From NCBI GenBank assembly GCA_015060015.1, contig SUZG01000006.1, positions 1 to 64,000 on the forward strand: a stretch of 64,000 nt of DNA, written 5' to 3'. Shown here piece after piece: positions 9,330 to 16,071 of this stretch. Under the pieces are notes generated by a model that saw only the letters and a list, made by a program, of their open reading frames with translations, was not told the origin of the DNA and ran no database searches. Every line of letters starts with the position of its first letter. Within the stretch, counting starts at the first letter, position 1. The position numbers and the translations under genes are program-made. The stretch comes from Rikenellaceae bacterium. GTDB lineage: Bacteria; Bacteroidota; Bacteroidia; Bacteroidales; Rikenellaceae.

Positions 9330-10922
9330 TTACTTCTTCGCCTTCTCGATAAACACCTGCCACAAGAGAGGCGTATAAGGCTGAATCTCGGTTGTGATTG
9401 TAGTGGTTGTCGTGCTGTTGGTATAGTACGAATTGTTGTAGAGATTGTTGTAATAATAACTGTTGTAGTAGTTGTTGTAATAACCGCCATAACCTCCGTA
9501 GCCGCCATAGCCCATACCACCATAACCGTAGCCATTGCCGTAATAGTTGTTATAGTAGTTGTTGTAATAGCCGTTGCCGTAGTAGCTGTTGTAATAGTTG
9601 TAGTAGTTGTAATAATCGGCATAGTTGCTTGCCGAAGATGTCGTTGCTGCTCCCGACACACCCGTTGCACCATAGGCATTTGACGAAGATGTCAGAATAA
9701 CGTTCCACGCACCAAGCTTCAACTGCGGAATGGCATACTTCCAGGCATCAACATACGAGTTGGATTCTGACTCCGGGTCGGTATAGAAGTCCAGAGCCTC
9801 CTCTTCCTCCTCCTCGTCAAAGTCGTCGTAGATAATCTTCTTCACCTCGGGAATATTGGTATCAACGATGAAGCCGTCCAACTTACGCGTCACATACCAC
9901 ACCTTGGCAACATTCACCGAATCCAGCGGCTCGGCATCTGCCGGATGCAGACCCTCGCCAAAACGTTTCAGCAAGGCCTCATCCACACGGCGATTAACCT
10001 CTGCAAGGCCGACGCCATAGACATCACCCTTGTCATACTCTATTTGACCGGCATACAACAGCGTATCCTGACGCAGGCAGTTGTAGTCGAGAGTTATCTT
10101 CGGGGTGTATGAATAGTTGATATAGAGGCTGGCAATCGAATCTACCGCCAAATGCCACTTGTCATCATAGACAACCTCCTCCGGCTCTTCATCACTACGC
10201 ATATATGAACGACGCAACGCAGCCTTCTCCTTACTCTCCTCCTCAATAGGGGCAAGGCCACCGTTAGCCTCGGCAAAAGAGCTGACCCAGCCATCCTCGT
10301 AAGCCACAGGGTTTGCCACGTGTCCCCATACGGTCATATCGACAATCATCGGACGGTTGGAATCCAGCGTATACTGGCCCTCATAGCCACCCTCGCCACC
10401 GAGAATCTTGTCGCCGGCTCCGATAGATGAAGGCAGATAAAGACGCATCTTGGTACCATAACGCACCGTAAACTCCATATCGTCACCTATCTTCAACTTA
10501 TTACGCATAGCCATATAGGTACCCTCCGGCATAGAGGTATTCTCATCGGCTCCGCAATAGAGGAAATATGGAGCATAGTGAGTGTGCGATGTGTAGCTAT
10601 CCTGCTGCAATGCCTGACCATACTCGCGTGTGAGTACTACATTACCCTTCAAATCGCGGCAGGTAACATCAAACCATACCCAGGGATTACCCTCGGCATC
10701 ACGCACGGCAACACTGTCGGCAACACCCTCTTCGAGAATCTCGACATAGTAGCCGCCTCTCTCCTGATAGTTGTCCAGCAACTCCGGCTTATTGATTGTA
10801 ATCCACGACTTCAAGGCTATCTGCTCGATGTCATCGTACGACAGTTTCTCACTCTCAACACAAGAAGAGAGTGCGACAACAGCGAGTGCAACAAGCCAAA
10901 ACAAACGATTCAAAAATCTCAT
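9330..10922 (-). CDS. FKBP-type double-domain lipoprotein with Tyr/Asn/Gly-rich insertion
   Basis: 530 residues with a lipoprotein signal (LSSC at about residues 18-21), so an exported lipid-anchored protein. Two FKBP-like units can be seen. The first (about 55-200) contains LKIGDDMEFTVRYG and ends MIVDMTVWGHV. The second ends with AIPQLKLGAWNVILTSSS-NAYGATG and later IQPYTPLLWQVFIEK, which match the FKBP pattern before and after the loop that covers the active site. Between those halves is a 69-residue run of almost only Tyr, Asn and Gly (residues 433-501) and a Thr-rich stretch. An acidic run EEEEEE lies near residue 375. Typical FKBP aromatic active-site residues are not clearly retained, so isomerase activity is doubtful. 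It follows a smaller FKBP lipoprotein gene by 40 bases; they form an operon. Confidence 0.7.
   Translation of the reverse strand: MRFLNRLFWLVALAVVALSSCVESEKLSYDDIEQIALKSWITINKPELLDNYQERGGYYVEILEEGVADSVAVRDAEGNPWVWFDVTCRDLKGNVVLTREYGQALQQDSYTSHTHYAPYFLYCGADENTSMPEGTYMAMRNKLKIGDDMEFTVRYGTKMRLYLPSSIGAGDKILGGEGGYEGQYTLDSNRPMIVDMTVWGHVANPVAYEDGWVSSFAEANGGLAPIEEESKEKAALRRSYMRSDEEPEEVVYDDKWHLAVDSIASLYINYSYTPKITLDYNCLRQDTLLYAGQIEYDKGDVYGVGLAEVNRRVDEALLKRFGEGLHPADAEPLDSVNVAKVWYVTRKLDGFIVDTNIPEVKKIIYDDFDEEEEEEALDFYTDPESESNSYVDAWKYAIPQLKLGAWNVILTSSSNAYGATGVSGAATTSSASNYADYYNYYNYYNSYYGNGYYNNYYNNYYGNGYGYGGMGYGGYGGYGGYYNNYYNSYYYNNLYNNSYYTNSTTTTTITTEIQPYTPLLWQVFIEKAKK
9420..9626 (-). repeat. Low-complexity Tyr/Asn/Gly coding repeat
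   Basis: Degenerate tandem TAY/AAY/GGY codons encode residues 433-501 of the FKBP-like lipoprotein. Tyr and Asn dominate the ends and GGY triplets the middle. The composition is prion-like. The frame stays open throughout and the FKBP-like C-terminus resumes after it, so this is an in-frame insertion, not decay. Confidence 0.85.
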
Positions 10923-10962
10923 ATATCAGTCAAATTCTTTCCTAATTCACAATCAGCCGTCC

Positions 10963-11571
10963 CTATCGGCCCTTCCTCACTGACGATATTGTCAGCATCC
11001 ACGCCACAGACGAATCCTTGGGAACCATTCCGACGGCAAGGTCATCGTAACCGGTAACAAAGGTCATATATATCTCCACCTCGTCACCCTCACGGCAACC
11101 AACTAACGCCTTCTCAACACCTTTTATTATATTAGTCGTTCCCAATTTTATCACGAGAGGCTCTTCCGACCAAAATTCGGGATTCAGGCCCTTCTTTGTC
11201 AGAGCCGCAATCTTCACGGGGTTATTGGTAAAATATATAGCATCATCGCGAGGCGTGCTACCCGAAAAGATATATGCCGTCAGCACCAGCTCCACCTCGT
11301 CGCCCATCTCCACAATAGGCTTATCTTCGCGGCCCTCCTCGTACATTGTCGCTATGTAGCGGTATGTATTGAGTCCCCACACATCGTAGAACTCCGTATC
11401 GCCCGACTCCTCTGCCGTTTCGCGAGATACCAGACGAGGCTGATGGCCTGATGTCAAATAGCGTTCGATGAATGTACGCTGATTTTTGAGGGTTGTATCC
11501 TCTTCGTTACAACCAACAAGGCCAGAACAGAGTCCGACCAACAACGCTAATATGACAAATCTCAACTTCAT
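10963..11571 (-). CDS. FKBP-type peptidyl-prolyl isomerase-like lipoprotein
   Basis: About 202 residues from MKLRFVILALL, with a lipoprotein signal ending at VGC (near residue 20). The C-terminal half has FKBP features: a buried strand (GDEVELVLTAYIF), EPLVIKLGTTNIIKGVEKALVGCREGDEVEIY, and a terminal strand (VAWMLTISSV). Such lipoproteins often act in the envelope as folding helpers; in gliding Bacteroidota a related protein is GldI. The proximal domain is short, so activity is not certain. The longer frame to 11607 is rejected because a -33/-7 promoter pair overlaps it. It is the first gene of a two-gene operon with the Tyr/Asn/Gly-rich FKBP lipoprotein. Confidence 0.75.
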   Translation of the reverse strand: MKLRFVILALLVGLCSGLVGCNEEDTTLKNQRTFIERYLTSGHQPRLVSRETAEESGDTEFYDVWGLNTYRYIATMYEEGREDKPIVEMGDEVELVLTAYIFSGSTPRDDAIYFTNNPVKIAALTKKGLNPEFWSEEPLVIKLGTTNIIKGVEKALVGCREGDEVEIYMTFVTGYDDLAVGMVPKDSSVAWMLTISSVRKGR

Positions 11572-11586
11572 AAGTATATAATCGTG

Positions 11587-11618
11587 CAAAATTAGTAAAA
11601 ATTCCAAATATCACCAAT
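11587..11618 (-). promoter_or_regulatory. Promoter of FKBP lipoprotein operon
   Basis: On the minus strand ATTGG (11614-11618) and TAATTTTG (11587-11594) are separated by about 20 bases, matching the Bacteroidales TTG-N20-TAnnTTTG layout. Confidence 0.6.
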
Positions 11619-11656
11619 TCTTGCAGAAAGATTTATCTTTCTCCCTCAATTTACGC

Positions 11657-12247
11657 CTACAAACGACGCAGAGCCTGACGCACAGCCTCCTCGACAGCCA
11701 CCGATGGAGACTCTGCCAGAATAGCCTTCACAGCCTTCTCCGATGCAGCCTTCTGGAATCCAAGCATAACGAGTGCCGAAACAGCCTCATCCAGAATGGG
11801 ATTGCCCTGCGATACCGAAGGCAGTGCGACATCTTCATCAATTGCCACCTCCAACATCTTGCCACTCAACTCCACGATAATCTTCTGTGCCGTTTTAAGA
11901 CCGAGGCCCTTCACATTCTTCAGCAATACGGCGTTCTCGGTTGCGATGATGGTACGCAGCTCGGCTGTGGAGTAAGTCGAGAGTATCATTCGGGCGGTAT
12001 TGCCACCTACGCCCGACACGCTTATAAGCATACGGAAGAGTTCGCGTTCAAGTTTCGTGGCAAAGCCATAGAATAGTTGAGCATCCTCACGCACCGCAAA
12101 ATGGACATACAAACGGGCCGACTCCGCACCTTCGATAGCCGAAAATGTTTGTAACGAGATATTTAAGTAGTAACCCACTCCGCCGGCATCTACGACAGCA
12201 TAGGTAGGAGCAAGTTCCGCGATTTTTCCTGAAATATATTCGTACAT
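11657..12247 (-). CDS. ruvA: Holliday junction DNA helicase subunit RuvA
   Basis: 196 residues. RuvA binds four-way junctions as a tetramer and loads the RuvB motor for branch migration in recombination. An N-terminal OB fold (MYEYISGKIAELAPTYAVVD) is followed by two helix-hairpin-helix units (ISVSGVGGNTARMIL and LKNVKGLGLKTAQKIIVEL) and a C-terminal three-helix RuvB-contact domain ending QALRRL. The start at MYEYI fits the family and leaves the minus-strand -7 box at 12274-12281 upstream; a start at 12268 would not. No ruvB or ruvC is adjacent. Confidence 0.95.
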   Translation of the reverse strand: MYEYISGKIAELAPTYAVVDAGGVGYYLNISLQTFSAIEGAESARLYVHFAVREDAQLFYGFATKLERELFRMLISVSGVGGNTARMILSTYSTAELRTIIATENAVLLKNVKGLGLKTAQKIIVELSGKMLEVAIDEDVALPSVSQGNPILDEAVSALVMLGFQKAASEKAVKAILAESPSVAVEEAVRQALRRL

Positions 12248-12273
12248 AAATTTAATTTTAACAGTCAATATGG

Positions 12274-12301
12274 CAAAAATAAATATTTTTTTCTACCTTT
12301 G
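12274..12301. promoter_or_regulatory. Divergent -7 boxes for ruvA and the OmpH-like gene
   Basis: TATTTTTG on the minus strand (12274-12281) faces ruvA and TACCTTTG on the plus strand (12294-12301) faces the OmpH/Skp-like gene. The two promoters overlap back to back. Confidence 0.55.
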
Positions 12302-12355
12302 TCGATTATTGAGGAAATTAATTCAAAAAATATCAAAATAAAAATAGCAAAAACT

Positions 12356-12955
12356 ATGAAGAAAGTTTTTTTGACATTGTTCGTTGCCGCTTTTGCACTC
12401 GTGGGTTGCTTTAACAACAACGCAGCTGCTACCGACGGCGAGGCAACAGAGGCTACTACCACAGAGGTAAAGGGTGGCGACATCGCTTACGTCAGAGCCG
12501 AGTATGTTTTGGCAGAGAGTGACATCTACAAGAGTGAGGGCGTAGCACTTCAGGAGAAGACCACCAAGGCACAGAATGCTTGGGCACAGCGTGAGAAGAA
12601 CCTCCAATATGAGGCTAACCAGTTGCAGGAGAAGTATCAGAAGGGCCTTATGACCACTGCCGATTTCCAGCAGAAGGGTCAGGCTTTGGAGAAGCGTATC
12701 GCCAACTTCCAGAACAACACACAGAAGGAGGCACAGACTCTGGAGGAGGAGAGCTTCGTATTCAACAACCGCATGAACGACCTTTTGATGCGTGCCATCA
12801 AGGAGATCAACGCCGACAAGAAGTACAAGCTGGTTGTCAATGCAACTGCACTGCTTGACGCTGACGAGTCACTCGATATCAGTGCCGATGTTCTGGCAAA
12901 GGTAAACGAGCTCTACGTTGCAGAGAAGGCCGGCAAGGCCGAGAGCAAGGAGTAA
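12356..12955 (+). CDS. OmpH/Skp-family periplasmic chaperone-like lipoprotein
   Basis: 199 residues. The signal sequence ends LVGC (Cys18), which predicts a lipoprotein. After a Thr/Ala/Glu linker comes DIAYVRAEYVLAES, the start of the OmpH/Skp fold, then a long charged, Gln-rich coiled coil (about residues 70-150) and a C-terminal strand KYKLVVNATALLDADESLDIS. Skp proteins trimerise and hold outer-membrane proteins during transport; a lipid anchor is a variant seen in this phylum. It is transcribed alone from a TACCTTTG promoter. The start at 12356 is chosen over an in-frame one at 12299 because the signal peptide begins there. Confidence 0.82.
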   Translation: MKKVFLTLFVAAFALVGCFNNNAAATDGEATEATTTEVKGGDIAYVRAEYVLAESDIYKSEGVALQEKTTKAQNAWAQREKNLQYEANQLQEKYQKGLMTTADFQQKGQALEKRIANFQNNTQKEAQTLEEESFVFNNRMNDLLMRAIKEINADKKYKLVVNATALLDADESLDISADVLAKVNELYVAEKAGKAESKE

Positions 12956-12993
12956 GCTTTTCACATGAAGGCCACCATTTGTGGCAAAAGATT

Positions 12994-13042
12994 AAATTTC
13001 GCGGATTCTCGTTTGCTTATGTACGAAGAATTCGCGAAATTT
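12994..13042. repeat. Inverted repeat before nucleosidase gene
   Basis: AAATTTCGCG at 12994-13003 pairs perfectly with CGCGAAATTT at 13033-13042; the stem continues imperfectly inward. A smaller hairpin, GCCAC-n-GTGGC, lies at about 12971-12985. Neither is followed by a T-run, so operator or mRNA-leader structure is as likely as terminator. Confidence 0.5.
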
Positions 13043-13064
13043 GCATATAGAAACTCCACATACG

Positions 13065-13646
13065 ATGAAATCAATACTACTTTTAGTGGCACTACCCGCC
13101 GAGCTGGGCGAGGATGCGGCAGCGGCATTGTCGCAGCACTGCGACATACGCTACGTCGGAATTGGCAAGATAGAGGCCTTCGAGGCGACACTATCGGCTC
13201 TTTCACAGCGTCAGTATGACATCGTCATCAACGCCGGCACAACGGGTTCGTTCCGTCATCCGTTTGCAACGGTGCTCCACCCCTCACGCATAGCACAGGG
13301 AGATGCCTTCATCGGTAGCGACTTCGCAACAAGCGTGGAGCAACTCACAACGGGCGATGCCGATACGGCAATCCTTTCGGGCGACAACTTTATCGGAGAG
13401 GATACTCCCGAAGCATACAAGCGTCTGATAGCGAACTATGACTGTATGGATATGGAGAGTTATGCCATTCTGCGTGCCATACGCTACCACGCCGCCACGA
13501 CAAACTCCGCAGAGGCAGAGTTTCACGTCATAAAGGTAGTAAGCGACGGAGCCGATGGCTCGATAGGCGACTGGGCGGCACGACTTATTGCGTTACGCCC
13601 CACCCTGCACAAGGCGATTGAGCAGCGTATTAACGAACTAAAATAG
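13065..13646 (+). CDS. Nucleosidase (MTA/SAH nucleosidase-like, PNP family)
   Basis: About 193 residues, a short member of the purine-nucleoside phosphorylase/nucleosidase superfamily. It shows VALPAE near the N-terminus, an INAGTTGSF loop, DMESYA (the DMEGAA-like ribose-binding motif) and VSDGADG, whose Asp is the usual base-contacting residue. The likely reaction is hydrolysis of methylthioadenosine, S-adenosylhomocysteine or a similar nucleoside such as futalosine; sequence alone does not decide. It is shorter than E. coli MtnN (about 230). The start follows the inverted repeat at 13042. ispE begins 11 bases after it, so the two are co-transcribed. Confidence 0.75.
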   Translation: MKSILLLVALPAELGEDAAAALSQHCDIRYVGIGKIEAFEATLSALSQRQYDIVINAGTTGSFRHPFATVLHPSRIAQGDAFIGSDFATSVEQLTTGDADTAILSGDNFIGEDTPEAYKRLIANYDCMDMESYAILRAIRYHAATTNSAEAEFHVIKVVSDGADGSIGDWAARLIALRPTLHKAIEQRINELK

Positions 13647-13657
13647 TCTGAAAAACG

Positions 13658-14470
13658 ATGATTCTGGAAGCTTGCTGCAAGATAAACATCGGCCTCGATG
13701 TACTGCGTCGTCGCACAGACGGATACCACGACCTTGAAACGATTATGGTACCCGTAAGGGGTTTGTACGACATTGTGGAGGTTGAACGCAACGACAACGA
13801 TACGGTCCACTTCACAGGCAAGGGCATCGTCGTAGATTGTGCCACAGAGGATAACATCTGCCTTAAAGCCTATCGTCTGATGCGTGAGAGATTCGGCATC
13901 GAAGGTGCAAACATCACCCTCGACAAGCGTGTCCCCTTTGGTGCGGGTCTGGGTGGAGGCTCATCAGACGGCACAGCCGTCATTATGGCATTGAACGAGA
14001 TTTTCTCGCTAAACCTCTCCGAGCAGCAGTTGATTGACCTTGCTGCCGAGCTCGGCAGCGACACGCCATTCTTTGTTCGCCGCTCACCGCAACTGTGCGA
14101 AGGACGTGGCGAGATTATGCGACCGATAGATATCGACCTCGAAGGGTTATGGATTGCCATCGTAAAACCCGATGTCAGCATATCCACACGCGAGGCATAC
14201 GCAGGCATCCGTCCGGAGATACCCGCGACACCACTCTCTCAACGCATCACAGCCCCACGCAGCGAGTGGCAGGAGTGCATCAAAAACGACTTTGAGAGGA
14301 GCATATTTGCCGCACATCCCGACCTCGCAACAATCAAGGAGAGCCTTACAGCAGCAGGAGCTGTCTATGCCGCCATGTCGGGCAGCGGCTCGGCAATATT
14401 CGGACTCTTTGAGAGTGAAGCGGCGGCGAAGGCTATGCATAGCATCACGCCATATATCTTCAAATTATAG
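13658..14470 (+). CDS. ispE: 4-diphosphocytidyl-2-C-methyl-D-erythritol kinase
   Basis: A 270-residue GHMP kinase for the fourth step of the MEP route to isoprenoids. It phosphorylates the 2-hydroxyl of CDP-methylerythritol. The N-terminus CKINIGLDVLRRRTDGYHDLET is characteristic of IspE, PFGAGLGGGSSDG (about residues 89-101) is the ATP-binding GHMP loop, and MSGSGSAIFG near the C-terminus is the third GHMP motif. The length is normal. It is the second gene of a pair with the nucleosidase and ends at a strong bidirectional terminator facing cdaA. Confidence 0.95.
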   Translation: MILEACCKINIGLDVLRRRTDGYHDLETIMVPVRGLYDIVEVERNDNDTVHFTGKGIVVDCATEDNICLKAYRLMRERFGIEGANITLDKRVPFGAGLGGGSSDGTAVIMALNEIFSLNLSEQQLIDLAAELGSDTPFFVRRSPQLCEGRGEIMRPIDIDLEGLWIAIVKPDVSISTREAYAGIRPEIPATPLSQRITAPRSEWQECIKNDFERSIFAAHPDLATIKESLTAAGAVYAAMSGSGSAIFGLFESEAAAKAMHSITPYIFKL

Positions 14471-14488
14471 AGAACGACTTGACACAAC

Positions 14489-14518
14489 AAAGGCCACCCC
14501 ACGTGGGATGGCCTTTTT
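14489..14518. terminator. Bidirectional terminator between ispE and cdaA
   Basis: AAAGGCCATCC-like arms around CCCACGTGGG are followed by T5 on the plus strand; the cdaA stop lies one base away on the other strand. Confidence 0.85.
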
Positions 14519-15349
14519 CTATTTCGCGTCACTCACTTCCGCCTGCTTGTCGCGGCGTTTCCACAGACGCTTTGGCTTCTCCGGCTCCTTCTTTATGATG
14601 TGAGAGGATATTACCGATGCAAGATTTGTTGGTGCTATATTGCGTTCTATCTTGCCGCCATAAGCAACCGATATACCGCCTGTCTCCTCCGACACCACCA
14701 CCGCAATAGCATCCGATGTCTCGGTAATTCCTATCGCAGCACGGTGACGAGTACCATACGACTTGGGGACATTGGACTGCGTCACGGGGAGGATACACTT
14801 GGCCGCCACAACACGATTATCAGCCACAATGGCCGCACCATCGTGCAACGGAGCATTCTTGAAGAATATATTACCCAGCAACGATACCGACACCTGTGCG
14901 TCAATCTTGATTCCGCTGTCGATAATATCTCGCAAGTCACTCTTCTGTGCCAGCACAATCAAAGCACCCGTCTTGGTCAGCGACATCTCCGAGCAGGCTG
15001 TAACGATAGGCTCTAAATCAACCTCCGACACAGGGCCGTTGTTGAATATGTTGTTTATGAAGGTAAAACCTCGCTGACGCATACCCACAACCTGCAAAAA
15101 ACTGCGTATCTCGGGCTGGAAAATGATGAGCAGAGCTATCACACCCACACTTACAATCTGACCCAGAATAGTCTGCAACAATGTCATATTGAGGGCACGC
15201 ACAACAACCCACACCACATATATTATAATGATACCCGTAAAGATATATGGGGCGTTGGTACCTCGTGTCATTCGGTATATTCCGAACATCAGAAGTGCCA
15301 CAAGCAGAATATCGACAAAGTCAAGTATTGTAAAGGGTATAAAGTCCAT
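14519..15349 (-). CDS. cdaA: Diadenylate cyclase CdaA
   Basis: A 276-residue membrane diadenylate cyclase making c-di-AMP from two ATP. Three hydrophobic segments (about residues 10-75) precede a DAC domain with the DGA motif at 170-172 (LHDGAAIV) and the RHR motif at 201-203 (GTRHRAAIG). The C-terminus is a short basic tail rich in Lys/Glu/Arg. c-di-AMP controls potassium/osmolyte balance and wall homeostasis in many bacteria. In many Bacteroidota cdaA is next to folP; here they are 12 kb apart, a local rearrangement relative to that pattern as I recall it. Confidence 0.95.
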   Translation of the reverse strand: MDFIPFTILDFVDILLVALLMFGIYRMTRGTNAPYIFTGIIIIYVVWVVVRALNMTLLQTILGQIVSVGVIALLIIFQPEIRSFLQVVGMRQRGFTFINNIFNNGPVSEVDLEPIVTACSEMSLTKTGALIVLAQKSDLRDIIDSGIKIDAQVSVSLLGNIFFKNAPLHDGAAIVADNRVVAAKCILPVTQSNVPKSYGTRHRAAIGITETSDAIAVVVSEETGGISVAYGGKIERNIAPTNLASVISSHIIKKEPEKPKRLWKRRDKQAEVSDAK

Positions 15350-15405
15350 ATCCTAATGTTTAGCTTTGCAAATATAGAAAAAATAAGGCAAAACAAAAAA
15401 AACTA

Positions 15406-15635
15406 CGGAATAATCTATTTTAGGCTTGTTGCTAAAAAATAGATTCTCACGCATTTGTTTTTCGTCACTCTGAGGGAGGCTTGCCGACCGTGAGAACACT
15501 GCAAGTAAGCGAGAGCAGAAGCCAAGTCTTGCTTGGATTATGCCGAGCGGGAGCAGGGAAAAACCGACCTTTTGTCGGATTAGTCTAAAAACAAATGCTC
15601 AGAATGACGTTACAAGCCTAAACGATATAATTCCG
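15406..15635 (-). repeat. MITE-like intergenic repeat, copy 1 (with an extra cassette)
   Basis: It is bounded by CGGAAT-type inverted ends (15406 and ATATAATTCCG at 15625-15635), with inner TAGGCTTGT / ACAAGCCTA at 15421-15429 and 15612-15620. Read on the minus strand it is nearly identical to the element at 37118-37264 but carries an additional cassette of about 85 bases (15496-15582). AAAAACTA occurs on both flanks, possibly an 8-base target duplication, though A-rich. It fills the cdaA-tsaE gap; no gene is seen in it. Confidence 0.75.
15496..15582 (-). repeat. Hairpin cassette inserted in the MITE-like repeat
   Basis: Read on the minus strand it has a hairpin CCGAC-n-GGTCGG followed by T5, then CTGCTCCCGCTCGGCA, a second hairpin CCAAG-n-CTTGG, then CTGCTCTCGCTTACTTGCAG. 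The same architecture with other hairpin sequences appears at about 53546-53620 inside an unrelated repeat. The first hairpin with its T-run could terminate transcription on the minus strand. Confidence 0.6.
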
Positions 15636-15645
15636 AAAAACTATA

Positions 15646-16062
15646 CTACTCTATTTCAAATATTCTCTCCTCGTCGTCACCCGCCGAGATTCTCACCTCC
15701 ATCACATCGTCGGGTATCAACTGCTCAATCTTTTCGGGCCACTCCACAAGGCATAAATCGCCCGAATAGAAATACTCCTCGTAGCCCAAATCAAAGACCT
15801 CATCAACAGAGTCAATGCGGTAGAAATCGAAGTGATAAATGCGGCAATCATTCTCGCCGACATACTGATTTACAAGGGCAAATGTAGGACTCGTAACACT
15901 ATCCTCCGAGCCCAGAGCAGCTGCGATACGGCTTATAAGCGTCGTCTTGCCGGCTCCCATACCGCCTCTGAAAATCACGACACTGCGACCATTCAATGCC
16001 GCCAGCACCTCCTCGGCAACCATATCGAGTTGCGAGAGTGAATCTATCTCTATTCTCTTCAT
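15646..16062 (-). CDS. tsaE: tRNA threonylcarbamoyladenosine ATPase TsaE
   Basis: 138 residues. TsaE is the P-loop ATPase that, with TsaB and TsaD, completes the t6A modification of tRNAs reading ANN codons. The Walker A GGMGAGKTTLISRI is at about residues 34-47. The switch-like TSPTFALVNQY and YHFDFYRIDS motifs and LVEWPEKI near the C-terminus are all family signatures. It is the last gene of a tight minus-strand operon (nudix-porX-tsaE), 9 bases after porX. Confidence 0.95.
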   Translation of the reverse strand: MKRIEIDSLSQLDMVAEEVLAALNGRSVVIFRGGMGAGKTTLISRIAAALGSEDSVTSPTFALVNQYVGENDCRIYHFDFYRIDSVDEVFDLGYEEYFYSGDLCLVEWPEKIEQLIPDDVMEVRISAGDDEERIFEIE

Positions 16063-16071
16063 AACAAAATC

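Noticed and set aside
9407..9700. Plus-strand cysteine-rich frame of 97 codons
   Set aside because: Cys/Ser/Asn richness is just the antisense reading of the Tyr/Asn/Gly repeat.
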